This document shows, piece after piece, positions 1-10,832 of a stretch of DNA of 64,000 nucleotides. The notes beneath the pieces are model-generated. The model ran no database searches, was not told where the DNA came from, and saw nothing but the letters and a program-made list of their open reading frames with translations. The first letter of the stretch is position 1. Each line of letters opens with the position of its first letter. The translations under genes and the position numbers were made by a program. The stretch covers positions 41,710-105,709 of the forward strand of contig JADMJS010000056.1 of assembly GCA_018780435.1 (NCBI GenBank), written 5' to 3'. The DNA comes from Myxococcales bacterium. Lineage in GTDB: Bacteria > Myxococcota_A > UBA9042 > GCA-2863065.

Positions 1-736
1 TCTCGCGGTGGCCGTCCAGGCAGTTCCACATGGGGGTCGCGTAGTCCGGGTGCGGCCAATGGCCCTGCGGGAGCGCGCGCAGCTCGGCGTCGATGCCGCG
101 GCGGCCCAGCTCGCGCACGGCGCGGCGGGACTCTGAGAAGGGGATCTTTCGGTCGGAAGTTCCGTGAACGAGGCACGCGCGTTGCGGGCCCGCCGAACGC
201 GGCAGGCCGGTCCCGATGCGGTCGAGCTCGCCGGGTTTGTCGACGAGCCGGCCCGCGAAGGGGCCGATGCCTGCGAAGAAACCGGGGTGCGAGAGGAAGA
301 AGCGCCAGGCCATGTTCGCGCCGCCTGAGAAGCCCGTGACGTAGATGCGGTCGCGGTCGATGCGGTGCGTCGAGAGCACCTTCACGAGCGCACGGTCGAT
401 GGCGGCGCCATCGCCCTTGGTCCACTCGCGGCGGTTCTTGCTCGACGGCAGCACTAGGATCGCGCCTTCCCGGTCGGCGGTCGCTTTCCAGAGGTCGAGC
501 ATGTTCTTGCCGCGGGCGGTCGACCAGTGCAGCGCCAGGACGAGCGGCGCTTTCGGCGCGCGTCGGGCGGGGACGTAGACCTCGATCGTGCGCCCGTCGA
601 CGACCATCGAGTCCAGCCGGCCAAGCGCCGCGGAACCACCCGGGACCGACGCTCCCGCGAAGCCGGCAAGCAACAGCGCCACCACGGCGACGAGCCGGGC
701 GAGTGAGGTCGGAAAGTGGGGGCGGTTGCCGAACAC
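1..736 (-). CDS. Secreted alpha/beta hydrolase, PHB-depolymerase/LpqC-like (partial, runs off the left edge)
   Basis: Manual reverse-strand reading, not in the ORF track: GTG at 736 gives MFGNRPHFPTSLARLVAVVALLLAGFAGASVPGG...VDGRTIEVYVPARRAPKAPLVLALHWSTARGKNMLDLWKA...YVTGFSGGANMAWRF. It has a signal-like N-terminus and a G-x-S-x-G nucleophile elbow (GFSGG). Confidence 0.75.
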   Translation of the reverse strand, partial: MFGNRPHFPTSLARLVAVVALLLAGFAGASVPGGSAALGRLDSMVVDGRTIEVYVPARRAPKAPLVLALHWSTARGKNMLDLWKATADREGAILVLPSSKNRREWTKGDGAAIDRALVKVLSTHRIDRDRIYVTGFSGGANMAWRFFLSHPGFFAGIGPFAGRLVDKPGELDRIGTGLPRSAGPQRACLVHGTSDRKIPFSESRRAVRELGRRGIDAELRALPQGHWPHPDYATPMWNCLDGHRE

Positions 737-863
737 GGACCAGGACCGTATTGCCTGGATTCCCAAGCGTCAATCCGTTGGATCACCAAGTAGTTTTATT
801 TCTGTGGGAAAGCCAAGGTCCCAAAGCGACTGCGCCCCATCGAACCGGAGTATCATCACGCCC

Positions 864-1256
864 ATGCCCCCCGAGCGCCGCGAACAACTCCGTCGATTCT
901 CCGTAGTCCTCATCGGCGTCGCCTTCATCGGCATGGGCTCGCTGCACTTCCTGAAGCCGGAGTTCTTCTTCCGGATCATGCCTCCGTGGATCCCGTGGCA
1001 CGCCGCGGCGGTCTATGCGAGCGGCGTCTTCGAGATCCTCGGCGGGATCGGGGTGCTCGCGGCCCAAACGCGCCACGTCGCTGGCCTCGGAATTCTCGCG
1101 CTCCTCCTGGCGGTCTTCCCGGCGAACATCCACATGGCGCTCAACGCCAGCGACTACGCCGACATCTCACCGCCCCTCGGGCTTTGGCTCCGCTTGCCGA
1201 TGCAGCCCCTGCTGATGCTCTGGGTGTGGTGGGCGACGCGTGCCCGGCCCCACTAG
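864..1256 (+). CDS. DoxX-like small membrane protein
   Basis: MPPERREQLRRFSVVLIGVAFIGMGSLHFLKPEFFFRIMPPWIPWHAAAVYASGVFEILGGIGVL...; about four hydrophobic helices, DoxX-like. Confidence 0.7.
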   Translation: MPPERREQLRRFSVVLIGVAFIGMGSLHFLKPEFFFRIMPPWIPWHAAAVYASGVFEILGGIGVLAAQTRHVAGLGILALLLAVFPANIHMALNASDYADISPPLGLWLRLPMQPLLMLWVWWATRARPH

Positions 1257-1262
1257 AAAGCG

Positions 1263-2204
1263 TCAGTAGAACTTCACGGCGCGGCTCGCGGCGATGCCCT
1301 CGGTGTTGGCGATGGCGTTCCCGTTGTCGTCCATCTGGCTGTATTGATAGATGTCTTGCTTGTAGAAGCGCCACGTGTCTGCGCGTCGCACGCCGAAGGC
1401 CGACACCCAGTGCGCTCGGATTCGATACGCCTGATTCGGGTTGCCCCCGACCAGTCTGCGAATGAGCTGGCTGCGCTCTTGTTTGGCGTTGTCCTGCGCC
1501 CGGTTTCCGAGGGGGTTGCGCCGATGTTGCGACGCTGGGGTCACCTGCGCCGTCTTGCGGAGCAGTGACGGCTTATCGAAGTGCTTGAAGTCGCGCACCA
1601 TCTTGTCGGACTTGAGTTTGTTGATGTCGTTGTCCCGATCGCGGTTTGAGGACAGCAGCTCCTGCGTTCGGTCACCCATGTAGGACGCGCGGTTCACGTG
1701 GTACGCCGTCGGCGAATCAGACGGGCCGGAAACGAAGAGGCTGCACCCATTCATCATGCCGGTGAAGAACAGATCCGGGTTCTCGTCCACGATGCCGCGG
1801 TCGACCCAGTTGCCACCATTGTTGAGGACCAGCGAGGTGCTGTCATTGGCCCCACGTGTCGCGATCAGGTGGTTGGGGAGCGCATTGATGACGCCCTTGC
1901 CGCTCGGCTTCAGCTTGATCTGAATCGCGCTGTCTTTCTTCCACGGCAGCCAGTAGCACGGGAGCGCTTGCCCCGCCCCCGCGCCGAGGATCTGGGACTC
2001 AAGGCCCCCTACACGGGGTTCATTCACGATGTTGGCGAATGCGATCCGATCACGGCCCATGATCTTGAGTCGTTCGTGGGTCTGATCGCCGACGCTCTTC
2101 ACGGCGGGTGTGAAGGCCGCGTCCGAGATGTAGAAGGGACGATGCCCGAGGGCGGCGATGAAGCCGTCGGTGTCATCGCGAAGCTGCAATGTAAGGAGGC
2201 TCAT
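1263..2204 (-). CDS. Hypothetical protein with CNF/BLF1-deamidase-like Cys/His arrangement
   Basis: 313-aa ORF; segment FFTGMMNGCSLFVSGPSDSPTAYHVNR; no signal peptide. Confidence 0.6.
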   Translation of the reverse strand: MSLLTLQLRDDTDGFIAALGHRPFYISDAAFTPAVKSVGDQTHERLKIMGRDRIAFANIVNEPRVGGLESQILGAGAGQALPCYWLPWKKDSAIQIKLKPSGKGVINALPNHLIATRGANDSTSLVLNNGGNWVDRGIVDENPDLFFTGMMNGCSLFVSGPSDSPTAYHVNRASYMGDRTQELLSSNRDRDNDINKLKSDKMVRDFKHFDKPSLLRKTAQVTPASQHRRNPLGNRAQDNAKQERSQLIRRLVGGNPNQAYRIRAHWVSAFGVRRADTWRFYKQDIYQYSQMDDNGNAIANTEGIAASRAVKFY

Positions 2205-2420
2205 CGACGTGCTCCAGTCGAGAAATGCCGTGAGTGGCGGGTATTGTCTCGCTTCTCGACGCCAGGGAGCTTCTCAGAGGTGAAGGGGTTCTGTCCAAGT
2301 CGAGTGACCGAAGCAATGTGGCAACGGCCGCAACCCGTTCGACCCGCTCCGAATCGACAGGCGCGACTCCGAGCGGTAGAACCTCCGGCCCGACGGAACT
2401 GACGTGGAGGAGGGGGCTTC

Positions 2421-3899
2421 ATGGGAACTTACGTGCTCGCCATCGACCAAGGCACGACCGGCACTACGGTCGTCATCCTGAACCGCGCCCTCGAGGTGAA
2501 GGCCAAGGGTTACCGCGAGTTCCCGCAGATCTTCCCGAAGCCGGGTTGGGTCGAGCACGATCCCGACGCGATCTGGGCCAGCGTCACCGGGGCGATCCGC
2601 GCGGCGCTCGACTCCTCTGGCATTGGCGGCCACGAGATCGCCGCCATCGGCATTACGAATCAACGCGAGACGACTCTGGTCTGGGAGCGCACGACCGGGC
2701 GCCCGGTCCACAACGCCATCGTCTGGCAGTGCCGCCGAACCGCAGACCGGTGCCAATCCCTTACGGACGCCGGCCACGCGCCTCTCTTCGCACAGCGCAC
2801 GGGCCTCGTGCTCGACGCCTACTTCTCGGGCACCAAGGTCGCCTGGATCCTCGACCACGTCGCTGGCGCGCGGGCCCGTGCCGAACGAGGCGAGCTGGCC
2901 TTCGGCACGGTCGACAGCTTTCTCGTGAACCGCCTCACGGGCGGCGCGGTCCACGTCACCGACGTCTCGAACGCCTCGCGAACGCTGCTCCTCGACCTCG
3001 AGACGCAGACCTGGGACCCCGAGCTATGCGGCCTCGTCGGCGTCCCGATGGCGGTGCTCCCGGAGGTCCGCGGCTCGGCCGAGACCTACGGCGTCACGCG
3101 CAGCATGGCCGACTTGCCCGACGGCATCCCCATCGCCGGCATGGCGGGCGATCAGCAGGCGGCGCTCTTCGGCCAAGCCTGCTTCGGCGTCGGCGATGGC
3201 AAGTGCACCTACGGCACCGGCGCCTTCGCGCTCGTCAACACCGGCACGTCCGCCCCCCGGTCGCGCCATGGCCTCCTCACCACGATCGCCTGGCGGGTCG
3301 GCGGCGTGACGTCGTTCGCCCTCGAAGGCAGCGCCTTCATCGCAGGCGCTGCGGTGCAGTGGCTTCGTGACGGGCTCGGTCTCATCCATTCGGCGTCCGA
3401 GATCGAAGCGCTCGCGGCCTCCGTCCCGGACAGCGGCGAAGTGATCTTCGTCCCGGCGCTATCTGGCCTCGGGGCGCCCCACTGGCGACCGGACGCCCGA
3501 GGCGCCTTCTTCGGCATCACTCGCGGCACCACCCGAGCGCACTTCGCGCGGGCTGTCCTCGACGGGATCGCCTTTGAAGTCGCGGACCTGCTCACCGCGA
3601 TGAAGGCGGATCTCGGCGCCGACCTCGGCGCGCTCCGCGTCGATGGAGGTGCGAGCCAAAACGACCTCCTGATGCAGCTCCAGGCCGACGCCCTCGGCGC
3701 CGAGATCGTCCGCCCGACCCTCATCGAGACGACGGCGCTCGGTGCGGCTTTCCTGGCGGGCCTCGGCGCCGGAATCTGGACCAGCACCGAGCAGATCGCG
3801 GCCGAGTGGCGCGAGGACCGCCGCTTCCGGCCTTCCGTCCTGCCGGAGGAACGGGCGAAGCGGCTCGCTCGCTGGCACGCGGCGGTCTCGAGGGCGTGA
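2421..3899 (+). CDS. glpK: Glycerol kinase
   Basis: [26 protein letters not shown]..., [50 protein letters not shown] family, full length. Confidence 0.95.
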   Translation: MGTYVLAIDQGTTGTTVVILNRALEVKAKGYREFPQIFPKPGWVEHDPDAIWASVTGAIRAALDSSGIGGHEIAAIGITNQRETTLVWERTTGRPVHNAIVWQCRRTADRCQSLTDAGHAPLFAQRTGLVLDAYFSGTKVAWILDHVAGARARAERGELAFGTVDSFLVNRLTGGAVHVTDVSNASRTLLLDLETQTWDPELCGLVGVPMAVLPEVRGSAETYGVTRSMADLPDGIPIAGMAGDQQAALFGQACFGVGDGKCTYGTGAFALVNTGTSAPRSRHGLLTTIAWRVGGVTSFALEGSAFIAGAAVQWLRDGLGLIHSASEIEALAASVPDSGEVIFVPALSGLGAPHWRPDARGAFFGITRGTTRAHFARAVLDGIAFEVADLLTAMKADLGADLGALRVDGGASQNDLLMQLQADALGAEIVRPTLIETTALGAAFLAGLGAGIWTSTEQIAAEWREDRRFRPSVLPEERAKRLARWHAAVSRA

Positions 3900-6625
3900 G
3901 CGTCCGCCCCGTCACGACCCGAGCGTCGCTCTGCCTCGCCTTCGTGGCGCTGCTTGCTGCCTGCGCGACCGCGCCGACCGCGCCGCCGCTCCCGATCGAG
4001 GCGCTCGCACCACCGCTCACGACCAAGGTCTTCCCGAACGGGCTCACCGTCGTGGCCATCCCAAAGCCCGGCACCGGGCTCATCGGTGCGTCCGCGTTCG
4101 TGACGACCGGCGGCCGAACGGAGACGGCCGAGTTCGCCGGCGCGCTCCACTTCATCGAACACTTGGTCTTCAAGGGCGGCACACCGCGCCTCCCACCCAC
4201 CCTCTTCCGAAAGCGCATCTCGACCTTCGGCGACGAGTCGGGCGGCTGGACGTGGGACGACGAGATTCAGTTCGGCTTCGAGGTCCCGAAGCGCAGCTAC
4301 CCCGAAGCGCTCGACCTCTTCGCCGAAGCCCTCATGGAGCTGCAGTGGTCCGATCCCTGGTTCGAGGAGGAGCGCAAGGTCGTCCTCCAGGAGATCGCCA
4401 CGACGGTCGAGAACGGGTGGACTCGCCTCTGGCAAGCGTTCGACGCGGCCATGTTCACCCGTCATCCGTATGGCCGGCCGGTCATCGGCGACGCCAAGAC
4501 CGTGCTCGCCATGAAGCGCCCCGATCTCGAGCGCTACTACCGCGAGCGGTTCACGCCCAACCACATGGTCATCGTCCTTGCGGGCGAGGTGGGGCCGGCT
4601 GAGATCGAGGAAGCGGGCAAGCGCTTCTCGCGGTACGCCCGAGGGCCAGACTCATTCGAGCTACCCGACGTCACGGAAGCCCCGATCGACGAACCCAGAA
4701 CCGTCACGCTCTACCAAAAGAGCGCGACCACGGCCCGAGTCATCCTCGGCGTCCGTACCCCGGGCGCACGCCACCCGGACACCGCCGCGTTGTTGCTGCT
4801 AGGCGCGCTGCTCGGTTCGCCGACCGAAGGCCTCCCGGCCATGCTCGAGCGCGAGTCCGGCTGGCTCACGGACTTCGGGTCCGACCACGGCGTCATGGTC
4901 GACTATGGACAGCTCACGGTGCGATTCGAAGCGCCGACCGGGCGTGCTCAGACCATCGTGGACGGCGTCATCGCGTGGCTCGGTGAGGTCTCGGATCGGG
5001 GCTTTTCGAAGGCGGCGGTCGACGCAGCAGCGCGACGCCTCGTCGTGGACCGCGCACGGAGTTGGGAGCGCGTGGGAGACCTCGCGCAGATCTACGGGAT
5101 CGCCATCGGCCGAATGACGCCCGATCGCGCGGCGGCGCTCACGGCCGACGTACTCGCGCTGACGCCGGACGACATCGAAGCGGTGGCAGAGAAATACCTC
5201 GTCCCATCGGCGATGGTGACGGCCATTCTGCTGCCCGAGGGGCAGATCGCGGGCAAGGAGGGGACCTTGCCCGAGCAACCCGACCCGGAAGACCCCCCGG
5301 ATCTCTCTGTCCTCGAGCCCACTCCCGACACCATCCCGCTCGCCTACCGGCCGGACGGCAAGACCGGCGCCCTCACCCGATTTCGCTTCGACGGCGGCCT
5401 CACGCTCATCGTGCGGCAGGCGCCCGGCGCGGCGCTCGTCACCACAACGGCCTACGTGCTGGGCGGTCAGTGGGTCGAGGACCCCGCCCAGGCCGGCATC
5501 GCCGTCCTCACAGGCCGGCTCCTGACGGCCGGCACCCAGCGCCTCGGCGTACGTCAGTGGGACCGCCTCGCCTCCGACCGGTCGCTCGAGATCGCGACCG
5601 CCATCACCGGCGATGACCGCTCCAACATCGCGCGAAACGCCCACTCCCGGGACGGCAGCACCCTGTCCATGAGCGGCACGACCGCGGACGTGCCCCTGCT
5701 CATCGCGCTCCTCGGCGAGGCGTTGCTCCGTCCTCGTTTTCCGACGGTCGAGGTCGACAAAGCCCGACAGGCGCTCCTCGCCGAGATCGCGGCGCTCGAC
5801 GAGGACGATCTCGAGCGCACCAAACAACGCTTTTACGAGCTGGCCTACCCGAACCACCCCTACGGCAGGCCGACCATCGGCAGCAAGCAGACGGTACGCG
5901 GGCTTGGCGCGACGGAGGTCGCGGCCTTCCATCGACGCGCCTTCGCCCCGGACCGGATCGTGGTCAGCGTCGTCGGCGACGTCGATCCTGACGCCGTCGC
6001 GGCGCTCGTCTCGACGTCCTGGGCCGGCGCCATGCCGCCCCCGGCCGGGCCCTTCCCCGAGTGTGTCGATCCGGAGCCCCGACCGGAGGGCCAACGCGCC
6101 GTCGACGCCGACCTCGAACGACCTCTCTACTGCATCAACGTCGGCGCCCCGGCGGTGGCCGCGGCCCACGAAGACGCCAGCGCCATCGAGCTCGTCATGG
6201 CAATGGCTCGCGGGCGGCACTTCTACAAGTACGTCTACGAGCTTGGCGTCAGCTACCGCTCCTGGATTCGATTCTGGCCCCACCTCGCTGCGAGCCCGTG
6301 GATCCTCGAGAACGACCTCGACAAGTCCCGCTTCGAGGAGCTGGTCAGCCTCATCGAAGGCGACCTCGCCCGTTACGCCAAAGGGACCTTTGGCCCCGAA
6401 GACCTCCGGGTGGCCCAGGACCGCTTGGTCATTCAGGTGGCGCTCGACGCCCAACGCGGTCGCGAGACGGCATTCCAGATCGCCTGGGGCACCGCCCTCG
6501 GCAAACGTTGGGACGCGCTCGAACACGAGGTGTCAGCGCTCCGAAAGGTCACGCCCGAGGACATCGCACGTGTCGCCCAACAGCTCTTCGGCGGTGAGCC
6601 TCGCTACCGGGTATTGTCGCGATAG
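3896..6625 (+). CDS. Lipoprotein M16 (pitrilysin-family) zinc peptidase, two fused M16 halves
   Basis: GTG start overlapping the glpK stop (GTGA). Lipobox-like [18 protein letters not shown] (HXXEH) zinc motif followed by [10 protein letters not shown]; second half lacks HXXEH. Confidence 0.88.
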   Translation: MSVRPVTTRASLCLAFVALLAACATAPTAPPLPIEALAPPLTTKVFPNGLTVVAIPKPGTGLIGASAFVTTGGRTETAEFAGALHFIEHLVFKGGTPRLPPTLFRKRISTFGDESGGWTWDDEIQFGFEVPKRSYPEALDLFAEALMELQWSDPWFEEERKVVLQEIATTVENGWTRLWQAFDAAMFTRHPYGRPVIGDAKTVLAMKRPDLERYYRERFTPNHMVIVLAGEVGPAEIEEAGKRFSRYARGPDSFELPDVTEAPIDEPRTVTLYQKSATTARVILGVRTPGARHPDTAALLLLGALLGSPTEGLPAMLERESGWLTDFGSDHGVMVDYGQLTVRFEAPTGRAQTIVDGVIAWLGEVSDRGFSKAAVDAAARRLVVDRARSWERVGDLAQIYGIAIGRMTPDRAAALTADVLALTPDDIEAVAEKYLVPSAMVTAILLPEGQIAGKEGTLPEQPDPEDPPDLSVLEPTPDTIPLAYRPDGKTGALTRFRFDGGLTLIVRQAPGAALVTTTAYVLGGQWVEDPAQAGIAVLTGRLLTAGTQRLGVRQWDRLASDRSLEIATAITGDDRSNIARNAHSRDGSTLSMSGTTADVPLLIALLGEALLRPRFPTVEVDKARQALLAEIAALDEDDLERTKQRFYELAYPNHPYGRPTIGSKQTVRGLGATEVAAFHRRAFAPDRIVVSVVGDVDPDAVAALVSTSWAGAMPPPAGPFPECVDPEPRPEGQRAVDADLERPLYCINVGAPAVAAAHEDASAIELVMAMARGRHFYKYVYELGVSYRSWIRFWPHLAASPWILENDLDKSRFEELVSLIEGDLARYAKGTFGPEDLRVAQDRLVIQVALDAQRGRETAFQIAWGTALGKRWDALEHEVSALRKVTPEDIARVAQQLFGGEPRYRVLSR

Positions 6626-6683
6626 TGGACTGGGGCGTAATCTGAAACTCAAAAGCTCGCGTCCCGGGGCGGAGAACCACGCT

Positions 6684-7367
6684 GTGTCTGACGAATTCCC
6701 CCAAGTCCTCCCTCACGGCGCGCTCGAAGCGCTCGGCCCGGACCTGTGGCGCGTTGTGGGCAGCCTCCCGATGCCGCTCCCACGCAACATGTTCGTGCAC
6801 CGCCTGCCGGAGAGCGGCGGCCTCCTCATCTACAGCGCCGTCGCTCTCGACGAGGCCGGTATGGCGGCGCTCGAAGCGCTCGGACGGCCGACAGTCCTCG
6901 TCGTCCCACACCCCTACCATCAGCGCGACGCGGCTTTCTACCGACGTCGTTACCCGGACATCCGCGTGACGGGCCCCGACGGAGTGAGGGCGCGTACCAT
7001 CCTCACCGACTCCCCCGACACTCTACTGACGCCGTTCGGCATCCGCGCGACCGTCGCCCCCGGCATGAAGAAAGACGAGCTCGTCCTCGATCTGCCTCTC
7101 GGCGACGGGCGCGCGCTCCTCTTCACCGACCTCGTCGGCCAGGCCGAAGGCAAAGCCAGCCTGATGCTGAAGCTCCTCGGCGCCCCGGGCGGCGCGGGCG
7201 TCGCGCGCATCGTCCGCTGGCGGCAGCTCGCCGATCGCAAGGCCGTCGCCCAATTCCTGAGAGGCTGCGCCCAGATCCCGAACCTGCGCCTCGTCGCCGG
7301 TTGTCACGGCGGTGTGGTGACGGACGCCTGCGCGGCGTGGCTCGATCGGGCGGCAGCCACGGCGTGA
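6684..7367 (+). CDS. DUF4336-like hypothetical protein
   Basis: GTG start MSDEFPQVLPHGALEALGPDLWRVVGSLPMPLPRNMFVHRLPESGGLLIYSAVALDE; metallo-hydrolase-fold-like opening, no clear catalytic motif. Confidence 0.6.
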   Translation: MSDEFPQVLPHGALEALGPDLWRVVGSLPMPLPRNMFVHRLPESGGLLIYSAVALDEAGMAALEALGRPTVLVVPHPYHQRDAAFYRRRYPDIRVTGPDGVRARTILTDSPDTLLTPFGIRATVAPGMKKDELVLDLPLGDGRALLFTDLVGQAEGKASLMLKLLGAPGGAGVARIVRWRQLADRKAVAQFLRGCAQIPNLRLVAGCHGGVVTDACAAWLDRAAATA

Positions 7368-7421
7368 GAGACCCGGTCGCTCCAGACTTGCGGCCAACGG
7401 CTACAGCGGCAAGACTGCGGC

Positions 7422-10400
7422 GTGTTTACGAGCCTAGCCGCCCTCACTCTGTTGTTCACGGCCCCGCCGTCCACTCCGGCACTGCCCGAGAGCCACGCCG
7501 CCCTGGTCCGCGCCATTCGAACGGCCAAACCAGCGCAGCTCGGCCTCGCGCCCTTCGTCCGTTTCGGGGCGCGCGAGCGTGAAGCCCCGCGACCCGCCGT
7601 CCTGGGGGCGCTCGCGTCGCTCTCGACGGACGCCAAGCTGCATCCCGACGTGCGGTACGAAGCGAGCCGCCTCCACGCGTGGCTGCTCGGCACGCCCGAG
7701 GCGGCGCTCCCCGCGCTCTCGCGCGCGGGTGTCCTCTGCGGTGGCAACTTCACGGTCGCGGTCGGCGAAGCGACACGCCTCATGCCGACCGGGACCTTCG
7801 GTCGTCTCGACCGGGCACACCTCGTCGGCGAGGATCGCAAGGCGGCCGGGACCGTCTTCTGCCCCGTCCGTCTAGAGCGCCCCGCGCGCGGGGTTCGTGT
7901 CCTCGAACGCGGGACCGGTCTTGAGTGGACCGTCGACCTCGATGCCGGCGAGTCGGTCATCGCCATCCCCATCGAGCCAGAGCCCGACCCCGAACGTCGC
8001 CGAAGTAACGCCGAATACCGGCTCGTGGATGCCGCCGGGCGCCCCATCGCCACGGCGTCGCAGCCCGGCCAAGCTCCCAAGCGCGTCGCGCTCTCGCGCC
8101 GCGCCGCCGTCTCCGATCGCTCAGCCATTGTGCTCTGGCAGGCCTCGCCAGCGACGCCGACCCGTCACCGCGTCCTCGATTATCTCGGCGCGACGCCCGA
8201 CGAGGCCTGGGACGACGACGCCGGCCTCGACGCGGCGCTCGACGCGGCGGCCGTGGGGCCCGCTCACCGTGCCTTCGCGCTCCTCGACGCGCTCCCCGCC
8301 GAGCTTCGGCAGAGCGACGCGGCCACCCTGGCCATCGCGCGGCTCGAACGCGATCGGGGGCTGCTCTTGCCGGCTCACGACCGAATCGCCGCCATTTCGA
8401 AGCCATCTCTGGAGGGTGAACTTTTCGAAGCGAGCCTGCTAGCCGACATCGGTGCGCTCGCGGAGGCCCAAGCAGCCGCGGTGACGCTCGCGGCCGAGCA
8501 CCCACAGGTCCCCGCGGCCGTCGATCTGCTCGCCACGCTCTATCAGCAGCGTCAAATCACGGAGAACGCCGTCGACGCCTATCGCGCCCTCGACGCCCTC
8601 GCCCCGTCCGACTCGACCCTCTACACGCGCTTCGACCTCGAACGCGGCCTCGGGCGACGCCACGACGCCGCCGCGACGCTAGAGACCCTCCTCGCGCGCC
8701 GCGGCAGCACGCCGAGCTACTGGGTCGAGGCCTTGCGCTTCTATGCCGACGTCGGCGACGGGGCGGCGCTCGACCAGGTCTCTGCGGCCGCGCACGACGC
8801 CTTCCCCTACGACCCCGATCTCCACGAAGCCATCGGGACCACCGCCCTCGAACGCGGCGACTCGGTCAAGGCCCTCGCGGCGTTTCACGAGTCGCTACGC
8901 CTTCGCCCCCACCAACCGGAGCTCCGCGCTCGCACCGAACGACTCGACCGCGAACGTTCGGACTTTGCGGCGCCCTACCGCATCGACCCGACGACCCTGT
9001 CTCGCGGCATGACCGATCCCACGAGTGCGGCGGGTAAAGGCCGCTTCCGAGTGAGCCAGCGCGTGACACGGGTCGACGCCGGGGGCACGTCCGCGACCTG
9101 GGTGCAGCAGATCTTCGAAGCCGGCGCCCTCACGGAGACCGACGGTCGGCTCTTCAATCTCGACTACGACCCCTCTCTGCGGTCCGTCGTCGTGCTCGAC
9201 GCGCGCCGCATCTCGGCTGACGGCGCCGAGACGCCCGCCGACCTCGTCGACGACATCGACCTCAGCTCGGGCGCCGACGCCTTCTACTACGAGGCCCGGG
9301 CGAGCCGCGTGTCCTTCGCTCAGGTCGCGGCCGGCGACCTCCTCGTGGTCGAGCAGCTCGTCTCCGACTTCGCCGAGAACCCCCTCGGCGACATCTACAG
9401 CGAAGTCGCGGCGTTATCGGGGCTCGAAGCCTGCGAACGGTGCCGCGCCATCTGGCTCGCCCCGAAGTCGATGGGCCTCCGGATCTCCGCGAGCAGCGAC
9501 GCCGTCACGATCAAGCGCACCGGCGACGGGGACGGTGGCGCCCGTAGCGGCGCTGGCTCCGACCTCGACGTCATCGAAGCCAGCCTCGACGGCGCCGCCG
9601 CGCTCGTCGTCGAACCAGACATGCCTGGCGTCTCCGAGGCGCTCGACTACGTCCACATCTCCTCGCTTCCTGACTGGGCGGCCGTCGGCCAGTGGTTCGA
9701 GCGGCTCGCTGGCGACGGCCTCGCGCGCACGGCCGAATCGGACGCGCTCGCCCGGCGACTCGTAGGTGAGAAGGAGGGCGCGTCCTCGCCACTGTCCGAT
9801 GAAGAGAAGGTCAATGTCATCTTCGAGTTCGTTGCGCGCAGCATTCGCTACGTCGGCCTCGAGTTCGGCGTACACGGGTACAAACCGTATGGAGTCGGCG
9901 CGACCCTGCAGCGTAAGTTCGGAGACTGTAAGGACAAAGCGACCCTCATGCGCGCGCTACTCGCCGCGGTCGGTGTGGAGTCCGATCTCGTCCTCGTACG
10001 CACCCGGCCCAAGGGCCGCCTCCGCGACCAGACCGCCTCCCCGTCGGGCTTCGACCACGCCATCCTCTATGTCCCGACGCTCGATCGCTACTATGACGCC
10101 ACCGCTTCGTGGAACAGCCCGACCGAGCTCCCTTGGGCCGACCGTGGCGCGACGGTGCTCGTGCTCGGGAAGGAGGGAGCACGCTTCGTCCAGATCCCCG
10201 AGGGCACCCCGGCCGACTCCAGCTTCCAGCTTACGTTGAGCCCGACGTCCACGGGCCTCACCGGCACGATCGCCGCCGCCGGCGACCGCGCCGCCGAGCT
10301 GAGACAGGCGCTCGCGACCGAAGCCGAACGCGACGACACGCTCGAACGTCTCCTCGGCACCGAGCTGCAGGCCGTCGAGCTCACCAAGGCCACTTACGAC

Positions 10401-10799
10401 CTCGACTTCAACGCCGGCCCGATCACCATCGCCTTCGAAGCGCGCCGCACCGGCGACGAACTCCCGCTGCTCCCCCCCGGCTTCGTGGTGCGTCGCCGCC
10501 TCGCGTCACTGTCCACGCGCACGACCCCCCTCCAGCTCACGCCCCTCCGCATCGAGCGCACCGCCGCGCTCGGCGCCTTCGGCCTCTCCGTCGAGCCCGG
10601 CACGGGCGCGCCGCCCGCCTCGGCGCGGGTCAACTCCGAGTTCGGGTTCGCGGAACGGGTCGTCACCGACACCGCCGTGACCCTGATCCTCGAGATCACG
10701 GCCCACCGAGTCGCCCCGGACGCCTACGGTCGCCTCCGCGACTTCGCCGCCGCGGCCGACGCGCTCTTCCTCCCGGTGTCGAAGTTGGTGGCGCGGTAG
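7422..10799 (+). CDS. Secreted TPR / DUF3857 / transglutaminase-like protein
   Basis: 1125 aa. TPR-like middle, then DUF3857-like region and transglutaminase core IRYVGLEFGVHGYKPYGVGATLQRKFGDCKDKATLMRALLAAVG...FDHAILYVP (Cys-His-Asp). Confidence 0.82.
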   Translation: MFTSLAALTLLFTAPPSTPALPESHAALVRAIRTAKPAQLGLAPFVRFGAREREAPRPAVLGALASLSTDAKLHPDVRYEASRLHAWLLGTPEAALPALSRAGVLCGGNFTVAVGEATRLMPTGTFGRLDRAHLVGEDRKAAGTVFCPVRLERPARGVRVLERGTGLEWTVDLDAGESVIAIPIEPEPDPERRRSNAEYRLVDAAGRPIATASQPGQAPKRVALSRRAAVSDRSAIVLWQASPATPTRHRVLDYLGATPDEAWDDDAGLDAALDAAAVGPAHRAFALLDALPAELRQSDAATLAIARLERDRGLLLPAHDRIAAISKPSLEGELFEASLLADIGALAEAQAAAVTLAAEHPQVPAAVDLLATLYQQRQITENAVDAYRALDALAPSDSTLYTRFDLERGLGRRHDAAATLETLLARRGSTPSYWVEALRFYADVGDGAALDQVSAAAHDAFPYDPDLHEAIGTTALERGDSVKALAAFHESLRLRPHQPELRARTERLDRERSDFAAPYRIDPTTLSRGMTDPTSAAGKGRFRVSQRVTRVDAGGTSATWVQQIFEAGALTETDGRLFNLDYDPSLRSVVVLDARRISADGAETPADLVDDIDLSSGADAFYYEARASRVSFAQVAAGDLLVVEQLVSDFAENPLGDIYSEVAALSGLEACERCRAIWLAPKSMGLRISASSDAVTIKRTGDGDGGARSGAGSDLDVIEASLDGAAALVVEPDMPGVSEALDYVHISSLPDWAAVGQWFERLAGDGLARTAESDALARRLVGEKEGASSPLSDEEKVNVIFEFVARSIRYVGLEFGVHGYKPYGVGATLQRKFGDCKDKATLMRALLAAVGVESDLVLVRTRPKGRLRDQTASPSGFDHAILYVPTLDRYYDATASWNSPTELPWADRGATVLVLGKEGARFVQIPEGTPADSSFQLTLSPTSTGLTGTIAAAGDRAAELRQALATEAERDDTLERLLGTELQAVELTKATYDLDFNAGPITIAFEARRTGDELPLLPPGFVVRRRLASLSTRTTPLQLTPLRIERTAALGAFGLSVEPGTGAPPASARVNSEFGFAERVVTDTAVTLILEITAHRVAPDAYGRLRDFAAAADALFLPVSKLVAR

Positions 10800-10832
10800 G
10801 AGTCGGTATGCGCCAAGTGACGTAGCGGTGTT

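Noticed and set aside
454-789. ORF-track call 454-789 (-)
   Set aside because: Wrong frame: another reverse frame (1-736) encodes a coherent signal peptide plus alpha/beta hydrolase with GFSGG.
4799-6526. 575-aa antisense ORF within the M16 peptidase gene
   Set aside because: Same GC3 shadow effect; no motif or start context.
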